A stretch of DNA of 64,000 bases from Alternaria dauci (Eukaryota; Ascomycota; Dothideomycetes; Pleosporales; Pleosporaceae): contig NC_091275.1 of the NCBI RefSeq assembly GCF_042100115.1, positions 62,001 through 126,000 on the forward strand, written 5' to 3'. The notes beneath the pieces were generated by a model. The model saw nothing but the letters and a program-made list of their open reading frames with translations. It did not search any database and was not told where the DNA came from. Position 1 is the first letter of the stretch. Every line of letters begins with the position of its first letter. Made by a program: the position numbers and the translations under genes. Below, in pieces: positions 9,274 through 19,640 of this stretch.

Positions 9274-12200
9274 CTACACTGGGGACTCCTGTATAATAGT
9301 ATGACATCGGTCAACCCATGCATAATCAGAACTACCAAACACGCATTGAATAAAACCTTTAGCATCGCTCCGTAGTCGCATTAACTCTGTACGTCTCTTC
9401 TCAAGAACGGAATCATAGTTGATCGCTATGTCGCTGTTCCTTGGGGAGTCTCGACGCCCACTAGTAACCCGAATCCATTGCAGTTGTCGAAGGAAGCGGT
9501 TGTTGCAACCTTTGTGCTCTACCCCAGATAGTACTATGTTAGCAATGCTTCTTACTTGGGAAAAGGGCCTCTCTTAGGGAAGTCTTACCAATCTTCTTCG
9601 TCATCTCCCGTACCGAAAGCACCCAACCATCGTCTTCCTCCGACGGGAAGTAATCTGGTCGAAGAGACCAGAGCATTCTTGTTACCAAGGCGGCCGCAAA
9701 CATTTCAGAGTTCTTGGTTGGTCCTTTGGAAAACTCAGTCGCATTCACCGCTACAGTAGGGGTAGCTGAAGAGGATGCAAGGGTTAACACCAACATGAGC
9801 ATTAGATCGCATTTTGGCTGACCTAAGCACTCGATGAGGCACTGACGTGCTCTGTGGTAGTGTTCACGAACCTTCTGATTCATGCCGGACTTTGAGAACT
9901 GGCCGTCCAACTGCTGAAAACCTTTTTCAACTAGCGGCGGGATGGCGTTAAAAGGGATTTGGCAACCAAAGTCGATAGTACTCTTTGTTTGCGAGCGCCG
10001 CTTTGCTTGGTGTACTGCCTCAATCGCTGCCCGCTTGAGGCTGCCCGGTCTCGCCGCTATAGCGGATGGGGCCGGAACGTTACCGACTAGCCGCGTCATT
10101 CTCCGGTAGCTCAATCGGCCATGGTATGAACCAGGCACACAGTCAATGCGGCACGCCGCTAGAGCTGACATTATGGCGCTGATCCAGTATTCCTCCTTCA
10201 TCGCCTTGGCCCTGGCGTGTTGCACGGCAGCGCGTAACACAGTGAACCAGCTCGCGTTCTTTGAAAAGAGGTAGCTACTAGATTGGCCATGGCTGTTAAC
10301 ACACTCCCAGTAGAGCTCTTGCGCAAAGTCGCGTCGCGTCTGGCTTCTCAAACCCGAAGTCGCTTCTGGATAAAAGACAGGAAAGATCGACTCGTACTCC
10401 CTGTACTGTGTTAGCGGCTGATATTTGAAACGCTAATTGCACGAACCCTGCAGAGAAGGGGTGCTCGCTTTCAGCCCAACGCGTCACCTGCTCTTGCGCC
10501 TCCTGTCGTGCCTGCAGTGTTGTTAGGCTTACGCTTTGAGCATTGCCCCGTCCGCCCTTGTTCAGAGCGCGATAGAATTGGTGTGTTACGAAAGCGATTG
10601 TCTGCGGCTTCCACATCTCTTCGAGCACCTCTACTAGGAACTCTTCTGCGCCACGAGGCCCTTTACCTGTGAGCCCACCAAGCTCACGGAACCATACCTC
10701 GCTGTGACAATAAGCGGCAACCTGGGGCCCATAGTGGTGGCGAATGGAAGCAACGTGCATCATAATAGGTCGTCCATTGTCCATGCGCGGCCAACGCACT
10801 AGGTTAGCATGGCCACTGCCTTGCAGATTGAGCATGTTGGGGTCGATAAACGGCCACCCACCCTGCTCAATGCTTTCTATGGTGCAGAGAGGCCCGAGCA
10901 CTGAGCCCACTAAAGACCGGGGGAACCCAGTAAAGCAGTAGCTGCCAAGGCGATCGAATGCGGCCACACCTTCCGCTAGGGCAAAAGGCAGCCCTTTAGA
11001 GCCAGCAGCCTTGAAGCGACGATAAAACTCGTCTGATGCGTGCGCGAACAGACTAGCAAAGGAGGAGAGAACCTTTGGAAAGATGCGTTCTTTGAACGCG
11101 AAGAGGACATCAATGTAGGTAGGTTGTTCCAGCGAGAAGTACCGGATTAGCTGGAGGATAGGTTGAAGCACTGTCGCAAAATTCCGTTGACCGTCAGCTA
11201 ACTGCGACACCTGCACAGACAGAACTTGCTCCATCCTAAACGCGTACAGTTCTTCCTTTATAGCGGCTTTAATCCGCTGTTGCTCGCGAGCGAACGGTTG
11301 GGAAGACGTAGGGTTATCAGGAGTCTGTTCGCCTCGCAATTTCCGCAGTAAACGCTGCCGCTTCGCCGCTACCCGAGGGTTTAGGTTGCCATCCTGATCT
11401 GGCAGCGTCAGGGCAGCCGTGGCAATGCCCTTGGTAGCAAGTAAGTTGCCGGGGCTATGGCGTATAGTTCGCTTAATGTTGGAGTACGCCTGAAAATAAC
11501 CACTAGTCAACACGCTCGCACCGTTGTTCTGATAGCTCATGTTGTCCTCCATTACAGCGAGCACGTTGTCGCGTAGGAATGCTGGGGGCTGCGCGGAGGA
11601 GAAGTTGCCGTACGATGGATGGAAGGCAAGAGGGTAGAAGGTAAAGTCGCGCGGGTGTTGGTATTGGCGAACAACGTTGTTGCGATTGGCAAGGAGGCAG
11701 CGCGCAGGTGCGAGAATGACACCGACGTCATTAGAGGCGTTAGGGAGGTTGGAAGATGCTATTGAGTGGATGTCGACCGCTAGCGCGTAGGAGACCGTCT
11801 CAATGCTCTCCAGTCTATACTTGTCCTCTAGTGCGCGTAGAAGATCCTGTGTGTAGTTATCAAACGGCTGTTGATGGTCGTGCGGCGGGGGAATTGGATC
11901 GCCTGTTTGTGTACCGCTCTGTGGGGGCGTAGCCCCCTCTGCGCCGCCTTCGGACCTAGCCGCCGCGTCTTCAGAGTTAGATAAATCATTCTGAGAGTTT
12001 GGTAAATCATTCCCAGAGTTTGACAAATCATTCCCAGAATCAGACGTCTCGCTATCAGAGTCAGACGTCTCGTCATCAGAGTCAGACGTCTCGTCATCAG
12101 AGTCAGACGTCTCGTCATCAGGGCGCAACCGGGTTTCCTTAGGCAGACTATTGAGTTGCTCAGTAGACAACTCAATTGGAAGGTTCTGCCCGTAGTCATA

Positions 12201-13149
12201 CGCATGGAACGCTGGCAGGTTCTCAGTCCAGAACGGATCCTGCGTGTTCTTGCGCACGTACTCTGGCCACCCTTCCATGAACTGCTCCTGGAACGTTTCC
12301 CACTTGACGATTGAGATCGATTGCGACTGGGGTCCATCCAATTTCCAAGAAGCCTCAACACCCTCTCCAAGTAATACGCCTGTAAGGAAGACTTTCTTAA
12401 TGTACGACGTAAGGAACAGGGCATGGGAGGGTTTGAGAGCGCTGTGCTCAGACGCCTTCTCGCGGCGTTTGCGACGTTCGCTGCCTGACAGAAGAGGGTC
12501 TACTGTGCTATCGACAGGGTGCATAACAATAAACCAAGATTCGCGCGTTCCACCCTTTGCAAGACGGAAGGTACGATGCTCCATATCAAACGACAGTCCG
12601 TGGCTGTGTTTAGCGCTGTATGGAGCTCGCCAGTGTTTAAAGCTGATTGTTACGTGGTCGAAGAACGTAGAGAACTTCACAATGGGTTGGAGCGGCCGGC
12701 CGATGATAATGATAAGGTCGAGGTGGAACTCAGGGATAAATTTGTCCTCAGGCTTGGCTGGTCGGGACCCAACGCGCCTCGATCCGTAGTCTATCGTGTA
12801 TCGCTTCTGCAGCATTCCAATAGCCTTACTGCCGTTAAATTCGGGGCTGTCTATCATCTTGATAAATCCCTTCACTACTACGTAGTTACTATATGCGTAC
12901 AAGTAGGATGCTCTTAAACTCACCAGGTAGTCGGTGGTCACCTCCGCTGTGGTCAATAGCCCAGGTAAGTTGATTATTCGCTATTGCGTCTTCGTCCCCA
13001 AGGCTGCTCTCGTGGTATTCTTCTCCATCATGCTCGTCAGGTTCTCTATCGTGCTCATCAGGTTGCACATCTTGGTACAGGCCGTCCTCCTCTCCAGCAC
13101 TGCTGTTATCGTAATCGCTATCGTTTTGTTGTGCAAGATCTAAAGACAT
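9274..13149 (-). CDS. Gene E copy 1: four-exon gene for an unknown 1239-aa protein
   Basis: Inferred exons: 13149-12924, 12877-10488, 10432-9589, 9533-9274. Intron 1 (46 nt, GTGAGT...TAACTACGTAG), intron 2 (55 nt, GTGACG...ATTAG) and intron 3 (55 nt, GTAAGA...GCTAACATAG) all join in frame, and the total is 3720 nt. Intron 2 could instead use a GTAAGC donor upstream or an ACACAG acceptor downstream, also in frame. The protein starts MSLDLAQQND with an acidic first 60 residues; a hydrophobic block LDLIIIIGRPLQPIV lies near 128-142, DDETSDS repeats near the first third, and a long helical C-terminal half follows. I recognise no domain. The last exon (FLRQLQWIRVTSGRRDSP) is coding by frame alone. 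It lies 158 bases downstream of gene P on the same strand. Confidence 0.72.
11960..12122 (-). repeat. Acidic short repeats inside gene E
   Basis: A run of 21-bp units encoding DDETSDS, three in this copy followed by a DSETSDS variant, and then NDLSNSG/NDLPNSQ 7-residue units. Copy 2 has one extra 21-bp unit (four). The result is a flexible, strongly acidic Ser/Asp linker, a possible casein kinase 2 substrate region by composition only. Confidence 0.85.
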
Positions 13150-13307
13150 GATGATAAGAACAGTATTATATAAAATAGTACGTTGGCTAAGGGCTGAGGA
13201 TCTTGTAGGGTAGATCGATAGATGATGATCGAGAATCACAATATCCAGTGCAGAGGAAAGAGGAGAGGAACAGTGTCTATTGGGTTAGGGCTAGGGTCAG
13301 ATACGGA

Positions 13308-15575
13308 TTACTTCCTCCAAGCCCCTCGTTGTTTCTGTCGAGTCTTTTCGCTTGGAGAAGCACTGCCCTCTACAGCTACCTGGTCGCCAAGGGTGTGTTT
13401 CTTACGGTGTTTCTTTCGGGTCTTTTCGCTTAGAGAAGCACTGCCCTTTACAGCTACCTGGTCGCTAAGGGTGCGTTTCTGACGGTGTTTCTCTCGGGCT
13501 GCAGCAAGGTCGCTTAGACTCAAGTCCTCAATCCCCCTGTTTTGAACTTTGGTCTGCTGGGATGCCTTGGGTATGCGCGGCTCAGTTGAGGGGTGAGAAA
13601 TTAGCTCTGGGGTAAGCTGGTCCGAACTCGACCGTGCTGAAACGCTACGTGCCGCTTCAGAGACTGTCAGATTGAGCTCTCTCTCTCTGCTAGACTCGGC
13701 GTTAGAGTGCCTTGCGGGCAGCGGAACCTCTTGACTTGTATTATCAGAGTCTTCTAGAGTGTGTCTAGACATCCATTCAGTGATTGCGACCTGAATTGTC
13801 TCTAGCAAGTCGTTTGCTGCCCTAGTAGACTGGAGCGCAGGTTCGTTGACGACTTCAGGGACCTGACAGATAGCATCACACGCGATTTGTGCGATTGTAG
13901 GCGTTCGCGCTATGTAGGTATCGCTTTGAATTAGGCACGCCAAGTGCTTGTTGTGCAAGGTTGGCCCTGTGAAACTGGTCACAATTGACAGCAGTTCTCT
14001 CCACACCTTATGCTGGAAGCGTGCGCCGTAGTTCTTGATCTCTGCACTTGGGTACTCGTCAATATAGCGGTCTAGTATAGAGCTTGTGAATGCTTCCGCA
14101 TTTTGCTGTACGTGTTGCAGTACTTCTTGTTGGAGGTCAAGAGATTTTTGATCAGCCTGGCCGGCATGCCTGCTCTGCAGCACGGGCACTAGATACTTCC
14201 GCAGTGCGGGTTTGTTGTTGTCGCTGTCAGACACCTTGGCGGATCCGCTGTTTACCCATTGGCTGACGTGGGTCATAATACTCCTCATAAGCTTCCCCTC
14301 TTTCTTCGGGGTTTTTAAGAGAGCGAGGATGTTTGTGTACGTGTGTGTGGGCTTTGAAAGTACAGTGGAGTATAGCGCATGGTAGGCCTCATTGCTTAGA
14401 GTTGGGAAGAAGCCCTGCCGGCGCGTATGGGAAGGGCCAGGATCCTTGTCTAACTCCTCGCCAGGGTAGAACAGGTCTTGTACGTCATGGGGACTTCGTG
14501 CCTGGGGCAGGCTAGCTAGCGTGTTCCAGTCTGCTAAACTGGCGTCAACCCCATACTGCTTTCGAATAGATGTAGAGATGCGAAGTACGTTCTCAAACGC
14601 AGCGAACCAATGCTAGACAGTAGATTAGCAAGACAGGTCAGAGTATTTCGGCGGCGGGTTACACATACGTCATCTATCCGACAACTAGCCATCCACTCAA
14701 AAGTGGAGAGATTAAACGTTGCCTGCCCAATTGCGGTAGAACACCAACGCGTAAGCAGGGGCTGCCAGTTTTGATTTCTCCACAGGGTAACTAGCCGCCG
14801 TATTGGGAACTTGACGCGGCTACTAAGCTGAAGATGCTCTCTCATCTCTTTCTCAACTGACTTGCTTGAGCCTTGAAAGAGATTGGCGTTTGTGCAGAAC
14901 AGGCTGGTTAACTCGGACCATATCTGGCCATGATTGTCAGGGAGCGTAATATCGGCCCGATTCGCCCGAAGTTTAACACGAGTGTCTGGTGGTAGCGTGT
15001 CTAAAAAGGTTAGGGGCTGTTGTTCACAGTACGCGCGTTAAGGGGCACCCGCCTTTATCGTAGATGCGGCACACCCACCACCTCTCCTCTTCTCCTAACT
15101 GCCGAAGGCGAAGATACTCTTTGAATGCCTCTACACGATGGTGACCCGTAATAAGTTCCGCTGTCCCTCCAGTCACGCTTTTCCAGCTCTTGAACGACGG
15201 CCATTCCAATCCTTCCTTATCCGCAAACGTGGCAGAAGTAACTGTGCTCTGAGCTGGCAATTCCACCTTCAGATGATGAAGCATCTGCTCTACGTGTTCC
15301 TTAGAACAGGCAATCTGCAGTTGGTGGCTAGGGTCTCGTCGAAGAATACCAGTTTCGTTAAAGATCTCGCAGAGGCGGCGCTGGTGTGCTGTGTCAATAG
15401 ACCTATTGACACCAAAACTCCATTCTGCGCTAAGCGCATCGATTGGAAACTTCGCTATAGCGAGTAGGTATGGCGCAGCTTGTTCGTGGATAGGAGTTGT
15501 CTCTTCAATCTCTGGATCATTCGTACGCTGCCGTTTGCTGTTTTTGGTTAAAACGTTTGCTAGAGGGCGCTTCAT
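13308..15575 (-). CDS. Gene P copy 1: ParB-like domain protein, about 719 aa, three exons
   Basis: Inferred exons: 15575-15053, 15000-14669, 14612-13308. Intron 2 (56 nt) is classical: GTATGT donor, GCTAAT branch, CTAG acceptor, phase 0. Intron 1 (15052-15001, 52 nt) has a CCTAAC branch and TTTTTAG acceptor but a GC donor (AAAG then GCGGGT); it gives the smooth join RIYDK-DTLPPDTRVKL. An alternative is GTGTGC...ACAACAG (58 nt), also in frame. The N-terminus has a KNSKRQR nuclear-signal candidate (11-17) and the ParB-type box GHHRVEAF (144-151), as in ParB/sulfiredoxin-fold nucleases and NTPases. The rest is unrecognised, ending in two basic repeats (TLSDQVAVKGSASLSEKT and TLGDQVAVEGSASPSEKT). 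Whether it cuts, binds or only regulates DNA is unknown. Upstream 15576-15734 is unremarkable. Confidence 0.75.
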
Positions 15576-15734
15576 TGCAACGTTGTTAGAAAGAACACAG
15601 AAACTAAGGTAAGTGGAAAAGAGATAAGAGAAGGTAAGAAAGCAATAGAGAGGTACTACACAAGGTATAAGTAGGCGAGAAGCCGTCTATTCTTGCATAG
15701 GCCGCTGTAAGTCTAGCGGTGAGTGTTAGTCACT

Positions 15735-17520
15735 CTCGCCCCCAAGGGCAGCACCTTACGGCAATCCGCGGCTACTATCTCGCCCCTGGGGGCAGCACTC
15801 TACGCCTACTATCTCGCCCCCGGGGGCAGCACTCTACGGCTACTATCTCGCCCCCGGGGGCAGCACTCTACGGCTACTATCTCGCCCCTGGGGGCAGCAC
15901 TCTACGGCTACTATCTCGCCCCCGGGGGCAGCACTCTACGGCTACTATCTCGCCCCTGGGGGCAGCACTCTACGGCTACTATCTCGCCCCCGGGGGTAGT
16001 AACTTACAGCAACTTGCCGCAACCCGCGCCTACTATCTCGCCCCTGGGGGCAGCACTCTACGCCTACTATCTCGCCCCCGGGGGCAGCACTCTACGGCTA
16101 CTATCTCGCCCCCGGGGGCAGCACTCTACGGCTACTATCTCGCCCCTGGGGGCAGCACTCTACGGCTACTATCTCGCCCCTAGGGGCAGCACTCTACGGC
16201 TACTATCTCGCCCCTGGGGGCAGTAACTTACAGCAACTTGCAGCAACCCGCGCCTACTATCTCGCCCCTGGGGGCAGCACTCTACGGCTACTATCTCGCC
16301 CCCGGGGGCAGCACTCTACGGCTACTATCTCGCCCCTGGGGGCAGCACTCTACGGCTACTATCTCGCCCCCGGGGGTAGTAACTTACAGCAACTTGCCGC
16401 AACCCGCGCCTACTATCTCGCCCCTGGGGGCAGCACTCTACGCCTACTATCTCGCCCCCGGGGGCAGCACTCTACGGCTACTATCTCGCCCCCGGGGGCA
16501 GCACTCTACGGCTACTATCTCGCCCCTGGGGGCAGCACTCTACGGCTACTATCTCGCCCCTAGGGGCAGCACTCTACGGCTACTATCTCGCCCCTGGGGG
16601 CAGTAACTTGCAGCAACTTGCAGCAACCCGCGCCTACTATCTCGCCCCTGGGGGCAGCACTCTACGGCTACTATCTCGCCCCCGGGGGCAGCAACTTGTA
16701 GTAACTTGCAGCAACCCGCGCCTACTATCTCGCCCCTGGGGGCAGCACTCTACGCCTACTATCTCGCCCCCAGGGGCAGCAACTTACCGCAACCCGCGCC
16801 TACTATCTCGCCCCTAGGGGCAGCACTCTACGGCTACTATCTCGCCCCTAGGGGCAGCACTCTACGCCTACTATCTCGCCCCCAGGGGCAGCAACTTGCC
16901 GCAACCCGCGCCTACTATCTCGCCCCTGGGGGCAGCACTCTACGGCTACTATCTCGCCCCTAGGGGCAGCACTCCACGGCTACTATCTCGCCCCCAGGGG
17001 CAGCACTCTACGGCTACTATCTCGCCCCTGGGGGCAGCACTCTACGGCTACTATCTCGCCCCCGGGGGCAGCACTCTACGGCTACTATCTCGCCCCTGGG
17101 GGCAGCACTCTACGGCTACTATCTCGCCCCTGGGGGTAGCACTCTACGGCTACTATCTCGCCCCCGGGGGCAGCACTCTACGGCTACTATCTCGCCCCCG
17201 GGGGTAGCACTCTACGGCTACTATCTCGCCCCTGGGGGCAGCACTCTACGGCTACTATCTCGCCCCCGGGGGCAGCACTCTACGGCTACTATCTCGCCCC
17301 CGGGGGCAGCACTCTACGGCTACTATCTCGCCCCTGGGGGCAGCACTCTACGGCTACTATCTCGCCCCCGGGGGCAGCACTCTACGGCTACTATCTTGCC
17401 CCTGGGGGCAGCACTCTACGCCTACTATCTCGCCCCCGGGGGTAGCAACTTGCAGTAACTTGCAGCAACCCGCGCCTACTATCTCGCCCCTGGGGGCAGC
17501 ACTCTACGCCTACTATCTCG
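15735..17520. repeat. 34-bp GC-rich palindromic minisatellite, ~1.8 kb
   Basis: Tandem 34-bp units built from CTACTATCTCGCCCC, a variable base, GGGGGCAGCACTCTACG. The core GCCCCCGGGGGC is a perfect 12-bp palindrome in many units; others have T or A in the middle. Longer variant units insert GCAACTTGC-containing stretches (for example near 16220, 16390, 16610, 16700, 16890 and 17450). Open frames across it are artefacts of the repeat. Confidence 0.95.
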
Positions 17521-19640
17521 CCCCTAAGGGTAGTACTCTATAGATACTATCTTACCCCTAGGGGTAGACCTCTATAGCTACTCTCTTACCTCTAACCCTA
17601 TGCTAGTTATACTGTTTACCTCTATAGTATTTAGGGCTTCTTAGTTATTTAGGGCTTCTTAGTTATTTAAGGCTTCTTAGTTATTTAGGGCTTCTTAGTT
17701 ATTTAAGGCTTCTTAGTTACTTAGGGCTTCTTAGTTATTTAGGGCTTCTTAGTTATTTAGGGCTTCTTAGTTATTTAGGGCTTCTTAGTTATTTAAGGCT
17801 TCTTAGTTATTTAGGGCTTCTTAGTTATTTAGGGCTTCTTAGTTATTTAGGGCTTCTTAGTTATTTAGGGCTTCTTAGTTACTTAGGGCTTCTTAGTTAC
17901 TTAAGGCTTCTTAGTTATTTAGGGCTTCTTAGTTACTTAGGGCTTCTTAGTTACTTAGGGCTTCTTAGTTACTTAGGGCTTCTTAGTTACTTAGGGCTTC
18001 TTAGTTACTTAAGGCTTCTTAGTTATTTAGGGCTTCTTAGTTACTTAGGGCTTCTTAGTTACTTAAGGCTTTTAAGATTAATTTATATTAAAGTTAAAGT
18101 AAAATAGTAGTAAAGTTTATATTTATTTTATTCTTATAATATTATTAGCTATATAGTAATATAAATAATAAAACTATATACTTTAGAAATAAATCTTACT
18201 ATTAGTAATAAAGGATTTAAAAAACTATACTAACTATTACTTAAAATACTTAAAAACTCTTTTTTTAAATAAAATAAAAAAAAATTTATTTTTACCTTAA
18301 ATCTTTTATTAACTTTTAATAAATACTACTTTTAAAATTATTTCTTTCTACTAGTTTACTTAATTAAAAATAGCTATATAGTTAGAAGTAGTATATAAAA
18401 GGCTATACTTAAGGAGCTATTATATAAGTATACTATTATTTTATTAAATAAGAAAAGAAGTTAAGGAAAGCTATAGTTTAAAAGTTATTTAGGAGGTAGT
18501 AGCTTAGAGTATTATTTATCTAGTATACTAGTATAGAATCTAAGTAAACTACTTACTACTTAGATTTTATAAATAGTATACTTTATATATATAACTAAGA
18601 TCTTATTAAGGAATAAACTAAATAAGCTTTAGCTTATTATATAGTAAGTTAATTAGAAGTAACTAGTTATTATAAAATAATAAATTATAAAAAACTACTT
18701 CTTATTTTTTAAATAACTATACTTAGTAGTTACTAATACTTTATTATACTTTTTTTTCTTAAAGAAAAAATACTAAATTTTTATAAAATATTTTTTATTT
18801 TAAAGTATTAAATATTTTATTCTTTTACTTTATAAATATCTTTATCTTAAATATAAGTTATACTCTTTTCTTCTTTTTATAAAGTAGTTAAAAGTTATTA
18901 AATCTAAGTAAACCTTTATATAAGAATATAGATAAATAAAAAAGTAAAAAAATCTTATTTAATATATTACTATATACTATATACTTACCCTTAGTTAAGT
19001 AAAATAAATAACTTTTTTTAAAAGGTTTCTTAATTATAGTAAAACTTTATAAATTCTTAATCTTTATTTAAGTTTTATATATAGTAGTATAAATTTCTTT
19101 TATAAAGATAATATAAGAAAGTCTTACTTAGTAGTAACTAGTATTTAGTTAATATAGCTTTAAACTATCTTTACTTATTACTTAATTAAATACTTAATAA
19201 CTTTATTCTTACTTTAGTATTTATTATTCTACTTATTTAAATAAAATTTAATTTAACTAGCTTTATTTTATACTTTTTCTTTATTTATTACTTTATTATT
19301 ATAAAGTAAAAGTAGTCTAGTTTTATTACTTCTATAGTAATATTATTAAATAATAAATAAGAAAGAAAAAAATTAATTATTATAAATATATTTAGTAGAA
19401 AGTATATTTTTTAAAGATATAGTAAAAGGATTACTAACTATTTATACTAATAGATATATAAATTTTTAAAAGATTAGGTAATACTAACTTTAATATTTAT
19501 TAAAAGTTACTATAATATAAACCTTAACTTACTATAATATAAACCTTAACTTACTATAATATAAACCTTAACTTACTATAATATAAACCTTAACTTACTA
19601 TAATATAAACCTTAACTTACTATAATATAAACCGTAACTT
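17521..19640. other. RIP-mutated AT-rich spacer of unit 1
   Basis: Very AT-rich, and by eye almost devoid of CA and TG dinucleotides while TA is abundant, as produced by repeat-induced point mutation (CpA to TpA). At its left edge are degraded 34-bp satellite units (CTTACCCCTAGGGGTAG) and at its right edge degraded 22-bp units (CTATAATATAAACCTTAAC). The original content of the middle cannot be recognised and no open frame is worth calling. Confidence 0.85.
17631..18070. repeat. 18-bp TTAGGG-containing array, ~24 units, unit 1 only
   Basis: Tandem units TTAGTTATTTAGGGCTTC, with variants in which TTAGGG is TTAAGG or TTATTT is TTACTT. Each full unit carries one copy of the telomeric hexamer TTAGGG, but the period is 18, so it is not a telomere tract. 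Unit 2 lacks this array together with flanking AT-rich sequence, 560 bp in total. Confidence 0.92.

Noticed and set aside
15001..15575. Bacterial origin or contamination because of the ParB-like domain
   Set aside because: The gene is spliced, encodes a nuclear-signal candidate and low-complexity tail repeats, and lies among intron-bearing fungal-type genes.
15719..17207. Repetitive ORFs across the 34-bp satellite
   Set aside because: The unit length of 34 is not a multiple of three and the composition is that of a palindromic satellite; no start context or flanking coding sequence.
17631..18070. Internal telomere tract
   Set aside because: TTAGGG occurs once per 18 bp, never as consecutive hexamers.
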